Shown here: positions 50,470-58,451 of the stretch, in pieces
How positions within the stretch are numbered: the stretch's first letter is position 1
How the letters are laid out: each line of letters opens with the position of its first letter
Source of the DNA: CAVSJJ01 sp963771015
GTDB lineage: Bacteria > Actinomycetota > Actinomycetes > Actinomycetales > Dermatophilaceae
Length of the DNA: 64,000 nucleotides
Assembly (NCBI GenBank): GCA_963771015.1
Contig: CAVYRN010000005.1
Coordinates: forward strand, 558,001 to 622,000
Direction of reading: 5' to 3'
The notes under the pieces: model-generated
The model's input: only the letters and a program-made list of their open reading frames with translations
Databases searched by the model: none
Told to the model about the DNA's origin: nothing
Translations under genes and position numbers: made by a program

Positions 50470-52199
50470 GCCGCCTCCTCCGCACCCTGCTGGGACTCGA
50501 CGATCTCCAGGTACGTCGGGCAGCTCTCGAGCAGCTCGGCGTGCCGGCCGATGCCGACGATGCCCCCGTCGTCGAGGACGATGATCTGGTCGGCATCGAC
50601 GATGGTGGAGACCCGCTGGGCCACGACGATGACCGTGGCGTCCCGGGTCTCGGGTCGCAACGCCCGACGCAGCCGGACGTCCGTCGTGAGGTCGAGCGCG
50701 GAGAACGAGTCGTCGAAGAGGAAGACCTGGGGCCGGCGGACGAGCGCGCGGGCGATGGCCAGCCGTTGGCGCTGCCCACCCGAGACGTTCGTACCGCCCT
50801 GCGCGATCTCGGCGTCGAGACCGCCGGGCATCTCGGCCACGAAGTCGGCCCCCTGCGCGATGGTCAGGGCGTGCCAGAGGTCGGCGTCGGTGGCCTCGGG
50901 GTTGCCGTACCGCAGGTTCGAGGCGACGGTTCCGGTGAACAGGTACGGCTGTTGCGGCACCAGGCCGACGTGCGACCACAGGTCCTCGAGCGCTGCCTCG
51001 CGGATGTCGACGCCCTCGAGCCGGATCGTCCCTCCGGTGACGTCGTACAGCCGCGGGATGAGGTTGACCAGGGTCGTCTTGCCGGACCCGGTCGACCCGA
51101 TGATCGCCGTGGTCTCCCCCGGCCGCGCGGTGAAGGTGAGGTCGTGCAGAACCGGCGCCTCCGCTCCCGGGTAGCTGAACTCGACCCCGTCGAACTCGAC
51201 GGTGGCCCCACTGGCGGCGATCGGCACGGGGGCGTCCGCCTCGTGAACGCTGCCCTCGGTCTGGAGCACCTCGATGATGCGCCCGGCGGACACCGTGGCC
51301 CGCGGGATCATCATCGACATGAAGGTCGCCATCATGACCGACATGAGGATCTGCAGGAGGTACTGCATGAAGGCTGTCAGCGCCCCGATCTGCATCTGGC
51401 CGGAGTCGACCCGGCCCGCCCCGAACCACAGCACGGCGACGGTCGAGGCGTTGAGCACGACCATGACGATGGGGAAGGCCAGGGCCATGAGCCTGCCGAC
51501 GGCGATGGCCGAGCCGGTGTAGGCGGTGTTGACCTCGCCGAAGCGCTCGCGCTCGTGGCCCTCGCGCACGAAGGCACGGACCACCCGGACACCGGTGATC
51601 TGTTCGCGCATGACCCGGTTGACCGAGTCGACGGCCGCCTGCATCCGCCGGAAGTTGGGGATCATCTTGCGGATGATGAGGCTCACCGAGATCGCCAGGA
51701 CGGGCACCGCCACGGCGACGAGCCAGGACAGCCCGACATCCTCACGCATCGCCATGATGATCCCGCCGATCATCATCATCGGCGCCGAGACCATCATCGC
51801 CAGGCCCATGTAGAGGACGAGCTGGACCTGCTGGACGTCGTTGGTGCTCCGCGAGATCAGCGTCGGCGCACCGAACCGGGAGACCTCCTGGGCGCTGAAC
51901 TCCCCGACCTGGTGGAACACCGAGCGCCGCACGTCGCGAGCGGTACCGGAGGCGGTCCGCGAGGCGAAGTACGTCGCGGCGATGGTCGCGGCGATCTGGA
52001 CGAGCGAGACGACGAGCATCCAGGCGCCGGTGTGGAGGATGTATGCCGTGTCCCCCTTGGCGACCCCGTTGTCGATGATCTGGCCGTTGAGGCTCGGCAG
52101 GTAGAGCGAGCCGATGGTCCCGACGAGCTGGAGGACGAGGAGGACCGCGATCGGCCGGCGGTAGCGGCCGAGGTGGCGGCGGAGCAGGGTGAGCAGCAT
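50466..52199 (-). CDS. ABC exporter half-transporter A (degenerate-site subunit)
   Basis: 577 aa, same architecture as subunit B. Walker A GSTGSGKTT (about 371), canonical signature VSGGQRQR (about 470), but Walker B is FLFDDS with Asp where the catalytic Glu should be. Together the two chains form one normal ATP site (B Walker A/B plus A signature) and one degenerate site, the pattern of TM287/288, BmrCD and TmrAB. The start overlaps the TetR stop (TGATG), so regulator and both subunits are one operon. Confidence 0.93.
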   Translation of the reverse strand: MLLTLLRRHLGRYRRPIAVLLVLQLVGTIGSLYLPSLNGQIIDNGVAKGDTAYILHTGAWMLVVSLVQIAATIAATYFASRTASGTARDVRRSVFHQVGEFSAQEVSRFGAPTLISRSTNDVQQVQLVLYMGLAMMVSAPMMMIGGIIMAMREDVGLSWLVAVAVPVLAISVSLIIRKMIPNFRRMQAAVDSVNRVMREQITGVRVVRAFVREGHERERFGEVNTAYTGSAIAVGRLMALAFPIVMVVLNASTVAVLWFGAGRVDSGQMQIGALTAFMQYLLQILMSVMMATFMSMMIPRATVSAGRIIEVLQTEGSVHEADAPVPIAASGATVEFDGVEFSYPGAEAPVLHDLTFTARPGETTAIIGSTGSGKTTLVNLIPRLYDVTGGTIRLEGVDIREAALEDLWSHVGLVPQQPYLFTGTVASNLRYGNPEATDADLWHALTIAQGADFVAEMPGGLDAEIAQGGTNVSGGQRQRLAIARALVRRPQVFLFDDSFSALDLTTDVRLRRALRPETRDATVIVVAQRVSTIVDADQIIVLDDGGIVGIGRHAELLESCPTYLEIVESQQGAEEAA

Positions 52200-52789
52200 C
52201 AGCGGACCTTTCGGGTTCCGTCCAGGACGACGGAGACGATCTCGGCAGAGGTGATGTGGCGCGCGGGAAACAGCGGATGCACGCTCGAGAGGGTGAGGTG
52301 GGCAAGCAGGTTGACGACGTCCTCGACCGGGAGCCGGAGCGTGGTGGCGTCGGCGCCGATGACATCGACGACGGCGGCGTCGATCTCGGGGTCGGTCATC
52401 CGACGGCCCCGGAGGGTGTGGTCCGAGTGCGACCGCGGCGGCGCCATCCCGGTGGCCCGGAGGGTTGCCATGAGGCCGACGAGCTGCCCCAGGTGATGCT
52501 GGAGCACGGTGACCGCCTCGACGAGCCGGTCGTCGAGCGGCTGCGCCCGGTCGATGGCGGCGAGCCGGTCGAGGACTCCGGCCGTGTCGAACACCGCCGC
52601 GGCGCAGGCCTGGACCAGCTCCTCCTTGCTACCGAAGGCGCGGAACACGGTGCCCTCGGCGACGCCGGCCGCCTCGGCGATCTCACGGGTGCTCACCGCG
52701 AGACCCCGCTCGCGCAGAAGGGGCAGTGCCGCCTCGACGAGGGCGGCTCGCCGGTCCTCGGCGGGCATGGCGGGTGCGCGTGGAGTCAC
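52199..52789 (-). CDS. TetR family repressor of the ABC exporter operon
   Basis: 196 aa. Helix-turn-helix LAVSTREIAEAAGVAEGTVFRAFGSKEEL (about 29-57) and a C-terminal ligand domain. First gene of the operon TetR-ABC A-ABC B, joined by TGATG and ATGA overlaps. A 22-bp palindrome between the -35 and -10 boxes of its promoter is the likely operator, so it controls its own operon. The GTG start at 52787-52789 falls at the predicted transcription start, implying a leaderless mRNA. Confidence 0.92.
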   Translation of the reverse strand: MTPRAPAMPAEDRRAALVEAALPLLRERGLAVSTREIAEAAGVAEGTVFRAFGSKEELVQACAAAVFDTAGVLDRLAAIDRAQPLDDRLVEAVTVLQHHLGQLVGLMATLRATGMAPPRSHSDHTLRGRRMTDPEIDAAVVDVIGADATTLRLPVEDVVNLLAHLTLSSVHPLFPARHITSAEIVSVVLDGTRKVR

Positions 52790-52795
52790 CCGGAC

Positions 52796-52824
52796 ACCCT
52801 ATGTGAGTGAGCGCTCACTCACAA
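52796..52824 (-). promoter_or_regulatory. Promoter with TetR operator
   Basis: Minus strand: -35 TTGTGA (52819-52824), 17-bp spacer, -10 TAGGGT (52796-52801). The spacer is filled by a perfect palindrome, GTGAGTGAGC-GCTCACTCAC (52803-52822), extendable by one T/A pair on each side. Binding would block RNA polymerase directly. Confidence 0.85.
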
Positions 52825-52841
52825 GTCGGTTTCGGCGACCC

Positions 52842-54344
52842 TCACCGGGTGAGCAGGCCGTCCCGCGCGGCGTCCCGGACGAAGTCGACGACCTCGGCGG
52901 CGACCTCGGCGGTGTCGAGGTCGAGGATGCCGGCGATGGCGGCGGCCGCCTGACGCGCGGTGAGCTCGCCGTCGGCGACCGAGGCGTATGCCGCGGTGAC
53001 GGTCGACATCGCCACGTGCCGACGCAGCCCGCCGCCCTGGCGCAGGATGATGACCGTCGGGTCGGCCGCCCCCGGCATCGTGTGCCGCTCCTCGTGAACG
53101 TCCGGCCCGCACCGCCACGCCGTGCCGAGGATCGCGTCGTCGTCGTGCTCGGCGAGCCAGGTGCGCGCCCGCAGCCCGGCGAGGACCGCCTCGCCCATCG
53201 GGTTCTGCACCGGCCAGCCGACCTCGTCGAGCTCGACGAACGGCTCCCGGTCGGTCTCCGGTCGCTGGAGGGTGATGACCCCGAACCCGATCGACTCCAC
53301 ATCGCGGGCCGCGAAGTCGTCGAGCCACGCGGCATACATCGCGTCGAACTCGGCCGTACCGGCGTGGTGGCCGCCGTCCCGCGACCACGTCTCGGCATAC
53401 TCGGCGGGGTCCTGGGTCTCGCGCTGGACGACCCAGGCGTCCAGGCCGGTCCCGTCCAGCCACGCGACGACCCGGTCGGTCCAGGAGGTCCCCCGCGGGA
53501 CCTCCCAGTTGCCGAGGAACTGGGCGATGCCGCCAGGGGCCAGGTGCGCCCCGATGCCGCGGACCAGGTCGGCGACGACCGCGTCGCCGGAGACGCCGCC
53601 GTCGCGGTACTCGAACAGCGGGATCGCACCCGATCGCGGCGTGATGACGAACGGCGGGTTGCTGACGATGAGGTCGAAGTGACGACCCGCGAGCGGCTCG
53701 AGCATCGAGCCCTCGACGACCTCCCAGGTCACCTCGTTGAGTGCCGCGTTGAACCGGGCGAAGCCCAGCGCCCGCTGGGACAGGTCGGTGACCGTCACGG
53801 CGTCGGCGTGCGCACCGAGGTGCAGGGCCTGGACACCGCAGCCGGTGCCGACATCAAGGGCACGCGCGACGGTCGGTCGGGGGGTCCAGCAGGCGAGCGT
53901 CGTCGAGGCGCCCCCGATGCCGAGGACGTGGTCGGGCGTGAGGGGCTGGCCCGTGGCGAGCTCGGAGAGGTCGGAGGCGATCCACCAGGAGCGCTCGTCG
54001 GCGGCATACGGGCGCAGGTCGACCAGGGCGGTCACCCCGTCGCCCTCCTGGGCGATGAGGCCGAGCCGGATGGCGCCGTCGACGCCCAGCGTCGGCAGGG
54101 CGGCCTCAGCCTCGGCCGCGTCGACCGGGTCGCCGAGGGTGAACAGGCGGACGAGGGTGGCACAGGGCTCGGTCGAGGCTGCGGTGACCCGCTGGGCCGG
54201 GAGGGCCTGCTCGCGGTCCAGGGCGGCGGTCGCGAGCGGGCCGAGCAGGTCGGTGACGTCCTCGACGGTGAACCGGGAGGTGCGCAGGTCGTCCCGGAGC
54301 AGTGCGATGAGCTCGGGATCGACACGGGGCGGGTTCGCGTTCAT
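52842..54344 (-). CDS. Class I SAM methyltransferase, HemK/PrmA-like, three-domain
   Basis: 500 aa. N-terminal helical domain (about 1-150), methyltransferase core with ALDVGTGCGVQALHLG (about 163-178) and catalytic motif VSNPPFVI (about 229-236), then a C-terminal domain of about 120 residues. The NPPF motif is that of enzymes methylating planar amides or N6 of adenine. Substrate unknown; this architecture is widespread in actinobacteria. The start is ATG 54342-54344; a TTG one codon upstream is less likely. Confidence 0.88.
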   Translation of the reverse strand: MNANPPRVDPELIALLRDDLRTSRFTVEDVTDLLGPLATAALDREQALPAQRVTAASTEPCATLVRLFTLGDPVDAAEAEAALPTLGVDGAIRLGLIAQEGDGVTALVDLRPYAADERSWWIASDLSELATGQPLTPDHVLGIGGASTTLACWTPRPTVARALDVGTGCGVQALHLGAHADAVTVTDLSQRALGFARFNAALNEVTWEVVEGSMLEPLAGRHFDLIVSNPPFVITPRSGAIPLFEYRDGGVSGDAVVADLVRGIGAHLAPGGIAQFLGNWEVPRGTSWTDRVVAWLDGTGLDAWVVQRETQDPAEYAETWSRDGGHHAGTAEFDAMYAAWLDDFAARDVESIGFGVITLQRPETDREPFVELDEVGWPVQNPMGEAVLAGLRARTWLAEHDDDAILGTAWRCGPDVHEERHTMPGAADPTVIILRQGGGLRRHVAMSTVTAAYASVADGELTARQAAAAIAGILDLDTAEVAAEVVDFVRDAARDGLLTR

Positions 54345-54403
54345 CAAGGCGAGCGTATGCCGTCCCGGCCATCCGTGGCCCGGCCGGGCCGGGCGCCGAT
54401 CGG

Positions 54404-55279
54404 TCAGGAGGGCGCGGAGCCCTTCGCCGTGACCGCCGAGCGGGCGCGGCGGGGGGCCCGCGACGCGGTGCGCGTCGGCGACAGCCGGACCATGGCCGCA
54501 CCGCCGGAGCCGGCCTCGGGCGCCTTCGCCTCGAGATAGGACTGAGCCCGGACCAGGGTGCTCAGCTTGCCGAACCCGTAGTTGCGCGGGTCGAAGGACG
54601 CGGTGCTGTTCGACAGGTAGTTGCCCATCGCCGACAGGGTCGTCCAGCCGTCGTCCTGCGAGGTGCTCTCGACCGCCTTGACGAGCAGGCGGCGCAGCTC
54701 GGGCAGCGCGTCCTCCCCGTCCGACTCGTCCCGCACCGCGCTCTCGTCGCCCGATGGCTGGCGAGCCGGCCCACCGCGGCCGGGGTCGTCGCCCGTCTCG
54801 GCGCCGGTGGCGAGCACCTCGAGGAAGATGAAGCGGTCGCAGGCGGCGACGAAGGACTGCGGGGTCTTGCGGCGGCCGAGACCGAACACGGTCTTGCCGG
54901 ACTCGCGCAGCCGGGTGGCCAGGCGGGTGAAGTCACTGTCGCTCGACACGATGGCGAAGGCGTCGAGTTTCTCGGAGTAGAGCAGGTCCATCGCGTCGAT
55001 GATGAGCGCCGAGTCCGTCGCGTTCTTGCCACGGGTATAGGCGAACTGCTGGATCGGCGTGATGGCGCTGCGGTTGAGCTCGCTCTTCCATCCCGACAGC
55101 TGGGTCGTCGTCCAGTCCCCATAGGCGCGCTTGACCGTCGCCACGCCGTACTTCGCGATCTCCTCGAGGAGGTCACGGACATGGCTCGCGGAGGTGTTGT
55201 CGGCGTCGATGAGGACGGCGATGCGGGAGTGGCCGGTATCGGTCACGGGCGTCCGTTCGGTCGAGGTCGGTGCTGCCAT
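54404..55279 (-). CDS. NYN domain putative RNase with C-terminal OST-HTH/LOTUS-like domain
   Basis: 291 aa. NYN (PIN-like) domain: RIAVLIDADNTS with the first acidic residues, ATDSALIIDAMDLLYSEKLDAFAIVSSDSDF with the others, FGLGRRKTPQSFVAACDRF. After an acidic linker, LPELRRLLVKAVEST and NYGFGKLSTLVRAQSYLEA resemble the OST-HTH/LOTUS RNA-binding domain. LabA/DUF88-type. Likely an RNA-cleaving or RNA-processing protein. Start ambiguous: ATG 55277-55279 or GTG 55244-55246. Confidence 0.85.
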   Translation of the reverse strand: MAAPTSTERTPVTDTGHSRIAVLIDADNTSASHVRDLLEEIAKYGVATVKRAYGDWTTTQLSGWKSELNRSAITPIQQFAYTRGKNATDSALIIDAMDLLYSEKLDAFAIVSSDSDFTRLATRLRESGKTVFGLGRRKTPQSFVAACDRFIFLEVLATGAETGDDPGRGGPARQPSGDESAVRDESDGEDALPELRRLLVKAVESTSQDDGWTTLSAMGNYLSNSTASFDPRNYGFGKLSTLVRAQSYLEAKAPEAGSGGAAMVRLSPTRTASRAPRRARSAVTAKGSAPS

Positions 55280-55313
55280 CATGCCGTATGCCGTCGGCTC
55301 CGGCTCCCGACGG

Positions 55314-55350
55314 CGGATGGCCGGGCCCGCACTCGGGGCCCGGCCATCCG
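55314..55350 (-). terminator. 15-bp perfect-stem terminator of hppA
   Basis: CGGATGGCCGGGCCC (55314-55328) and GGGCCCGGCCATCCG (55336-55350) with a 7-nt loop, 22 bp after the hppA stop and before the NYN gene start. Confidence 0.75.
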
Positions 55351-55371
55351 GCATGCGGTGCAGGCGATGTC

Positions 55372-57723
55372 TCAGGCGGAGACGGTCTCCTTGTCGACCT
55401 CGTCGGAGCTCCCGCCGATGGCGAGGTCGCGGCTCTTCGAGACGGCCACCGCGGCGATCACGATGCCGAAGGCCACCAGGGCGATGCCGTAGCGGAGCAC
55501 CGGGCTCGCGTCGGCGCCGATGCTGAAGTTGACGATCGCCGGGGCCACGAGGACCGAGACGAGGTTCATCACCTTGATGAGCGGGTTGATGGCCGGACCG
55601 GCGGTGTCCTTGAACGGGTCGCCGACGGTGTCGCCGATGACGGTGGCCTCATGGGCCGGCGAGCCCTTGCCGCCGAAGTGGCCGTCCTCGACGATCTTCT
55701 TCGCGTTGTCCCACGCGCCGCCGGAGTTGGCGAGGAAGACCGCCATGAGCGCGCCGGCACCGATGGCGCCGGCGAGGAACCCGGCGAGCGCACCGATGCC
55801 GAGGCCGAAGCCCACCGCGACCGGCATGAGCGCCGCCAGCAGACCCGGGGTCGCCAACTCACGCAGGGAGTCCTTGGTGCAGATGTCGACGACCTTGCCG
55901 TACTCGGGCTTGGTCGTGCCCTCCATGATCCCCGGGATGTCGCGGAACTGACGGCGCACCTCGAAGACGATCGCGCCCGCCGCGCGGGTCACCGCGTTGA
56001 TCGCCAGACCGGAGAACAGGAACACGACGGCCGCACCGATCATGACGCCGACGAGCGTCGACGGCGTCGAGATGAGGCCGGCAACGTTGGCGGAGTAGGT
56101 GTCGAGCGAGCCGTTGAGCGCCGAGTCGGCACCCTCGCGCATGGCCTCGACGGCGCTCTTCCACGCGTCGTTGTACGACCCGAACAGGGCGGTCGCCGCG
56201 AGGACGGCGGTGGCGATGGCGATGCCCTTGGTGACGGCCTTGGTCGTGTTGCCGACCGCGTCGAGCTCGGTGAGCACCTGGACGCCGGCGCCGTGGACGT
56301 CGCCGGACATCTCCGCGATGCCCTGGGCGTTGTCCGAGACCGGGCCGAAGGTGTCCATCGCCACGATGACGCCGACCGTCGTCAGCAGGCCACAGCCGGC
56401 GAGCGCGACGAGGAAGAGCGACATGGCAAGCGATCCGCCGCCGAGCAGGAAGGCGAGGTAGACGGCGCCACCGATGATCGCCGCGGTGTAGACGGCGGAC
56501 TCGAGACCGAGGCCGACACCGGACAGGACGACGGTCGCCGCCCCGGTGAGCGAGGTCCGGGCGACGTCCCTGGTCGGCCGGCTCTCGGTGCCGGTGAAGT
56601 GGCCGGTCAGCCAGAGGATGATGCCGGCGAGGACGATCCCGACGAGGACGGCGAGGAGCGCGGTGAGGCGCGGGTTCCCGCTCAGGGCGGCCGTCTCGGC
56701 GTCTCGGGCACCGAGCTCGGCGAAGGTGGCCGGCAGGTACACGAACGCCGCGATGGCGGACAGGACGGCCGAGACGGCCGCGGCGATGTAGAAGCCGCGG
56801 TTGATCGCCCGCAGCGGGTTCTCCCCGGGCCTGGCCCGGGTGATGAACACGCCCAGCAGGGCGGTCAGGGCGCCGATGGCCGGGATGATGAGCGGGAAGA
56901 CCAGCCCGTACTCGCCGAACGCGGCGGAGCCGAGGATGAGTGCGGCGACCAGGGTCACGGCATACGACTCGAACAGGTCCGCCGCCATGCCGGCGCAGTC
57001 GCCGACGTTGTCCCCGACGTTGTCGGCGATGGTCGCCGCGTTGCGGGGGTCGTCCTCGGGGATGCCCGCCTCGACCTTGCCGACGAGGTCGGCGCCGACA
57101 TCGGCGGCCTTGGTGAAGATGCCGCCGCCGACGCGCATGAACATCGCGAGGAGGGCAGCACCGAAGCCGAAGCCCTCGAGCACCTTGGGGGCCTCCCCCT
57201 TGTACAGCAGAACGACGACCGAGGCGCCGAGGAGACCGAGACCGACGGTTGCCATGCCCACGACCCCACCGGTGCGGAAGGCGATCCTCATGCCCTCGTC
57301 GCGGCCGTTGGCCTCCCGGGCAGCGGCCGCCACCCGGACGTTGGCCTTCACCGCGAGGCTCATGCCGAGGTAGCCGATGGATGCCGAGAACAGCGCGCCG
57401 AGGACGAAGAACCCGGAGCGGCCCCATCGCACCCCGACCGTGTCGGCCGGCAGCAGCAGGAGCAACCCGAAGACGAGAACGACGAAGCCACTGAGGGTCT
57501 TGAACTGTCGGGCGAGGTACGCCTGGGCGCCCTCCTCCACCGCGGCGGCGATCTCCCGCATCTTGTCGGTACCGGTGTCCGCCGTGAGAACCTGCCGACG
57601 GAAGAAGAAGCCCATGACGAGGGCGATAACAGCGATGACCGCTACGGAGACCACCAGGGTGAGGTTGGTGCCGCTGAGGTCGAGTGCTGAGCTCGTCGCT
57701 GCTGGCGCGAGCACGGGGGCCAT
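55372..57723 (-). CDS. hppA: Membrane-bound H+-translocating pyrophosphatase, K+-independent type
   Basis: Couples pyrophosphate hydrolysis to proton export. 783 aa, about 16 helices. Catalytic segment ADVGADLVGKVEAGIPEDDPRN starts at 207, and NVGDNVGDCAGMAADLFE follows. GNTTKA at 491-496 has Lys where K+-requiring enzymes have Ala, so the K+-independent class is predicted. The ATG has a TAGGAGG ribosome site. The soluble enzyme ppa is 30 kb away. Confidence 0.95.
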   Translation of the reverse strand: MAPVLAPAATSSALDLSGTNLTLVVSVAVIAVIALVMGFFFRRQVLTADTGTDKMREIAAAVEEGAQAYLARQFKTLSGFVVLVFGLLLLLPADTVGVRWGRSGFFVLGALFSASIGYLGMSLAVKANVRVAAAAREANGRDEGMRIAFRTGGVVGMATVGLGLLGASVVVLLYKGEAPKVLEGFGFGAALLAMFMRVGGGIFTKAADVGADLVGKVEAGIPEDDPRNAATIADNVGDNVGDCAGMAADLFESYAVTLVAALILGSAAFGEYGLVFPLIIPAIGALTALLGVFITRARPGENPLRAINRGFYIAAAVSAVLSAIAAFVYLPATFAELGARDAETAALSGNPRLTALLAVLVGIVLAGIILWLTGHFTGTESRPTRDVARTSLTGAATVVLSGVGLGLESAVYTAAIIGGAVYLAFLLGGGSLAMSLFLVALAGCGLLTTVGVIVAMDTFGPVSDNAQGIAEMSGDVHGAGVQVLTELDAVGNTTKAVTKGIAIATAVLAATALFGSYNDAWKSAVEAMREGADSALNGSLDTYSANVAGLISTPSTLVGVMIGAAVVFLFSGLAINAVTRAAGAIVFEVRRQFRDIPGIMEGTTKPEYGKVVDICTKDSLRELATPGLLAALMPVAVGFGLGIGALAGFLAGAIGAGALMAVFLANSGGAWDNAKKIVEDGHFGGKGSPAHEATVIGDTVGDPFKDTAGPAINPLIKVMNLVSVLVAPAIVNFSIGADASPVLRYGIALVAFGIVIAAVAVSKSRDLAIGGSSDEVDKETVSA

Positions 57724-58001
57724 TCCATCCTCCTAGACGGGTCGAAGACCCGGGGATCGAGGTTCGATAAGAGCGGGCGCGCTCCGGACGTTACCGGGTG
57801 GGCGACGGGGGGGCCATGACGAGACAGCCCGAATGTGTCCGGCGGTGCCCGACTGTGACATCTTTCACGACGAGCGGTCACTCGGCCACGCCGGATGGTG
57901 GTGTGGAGTTGGCCGATCCGGCACCGCACAAGCGTTTTCGCACCCTCGAAGGCGGCCCCCGATGCGGCTCGTCACCGTCGGCCGACGGGAGCGGGTCACC
58001 A

Positions 58002-58340
58002 TCAGCCGAGGAGTGCGCTGTCGACCGAGGTGTGGATGGCGAAGACCTTGTCCAGGCCGGTGATCCGGAAGACACGAAGGATGCGCTCGTTGCTGCAGAC
58101 GATCCGCAGCCAGCCGGACTGGTTGCGGACGATCTTGAGACGCCCGACGAGGACACCGAGCCCGGTGGAGTCGAGGAAGTCGACCTTGTCGAGATCGACG
58201 ATGAGGCGGGAGTGGCCCGCCGCGATCTGGGCATCGAGCGCGGCCCGCAGCTGGGGCGCGGTATAGACGTCGACCTCGCCGCCGACGAGAACGACCACCG
58301 TGCCGTCTCGTTCCTTGGAGACGACGTTGAGTTCCACCAT
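58002..58340 (-). CDS. STAS anti-anti-sigma factor, BldG-like
   Basis: 112 aa. Single STAS domain: VVVLVGGEVDVYTAPQLRAAL and the phosphorylatable Ser in FLDSTGLGVLVG (Ser 58). Such proteins sequester an anti-sigma kinase when unphosphorylated. Neighbours hppA and an MrfA-like helicase are the same as at the bldG locus of Streptomyces as remembered, but the anti-sigma kinase gene next to bldG there is not present here. ATG 58338-58340 with an AGGAAC ribosome site. Confidence 0.9.
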   Translation of the reverse strand: MVELNVVSKERDGTVVVLVGGEVDVYTAPQLRAALDAQIAAGHSRLIVDLDKVDFLDSTGLGVLVGRLKIVRNQSGWLRIVCSNERILRVFRITGLDKVFAIHTSVDSALLG

Positions 58341-58451
58341 GAGGTTCCTCCAGACCATGTGCGCAACGTGAGCCGCCCGAGGGAGGCGATCCCCGCCCAC
58401 GCACAGATCGGGACGACGGCGCCGTCCCCACCGCGCACTACCGTAACGAAC

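Noticed and set aside
55270..57690. 806-codon plus-strand open frame opposite hppA
   Set aside because: Shadow frame; consists of Asp/Gly/Arg-rich low-complexity sequence.
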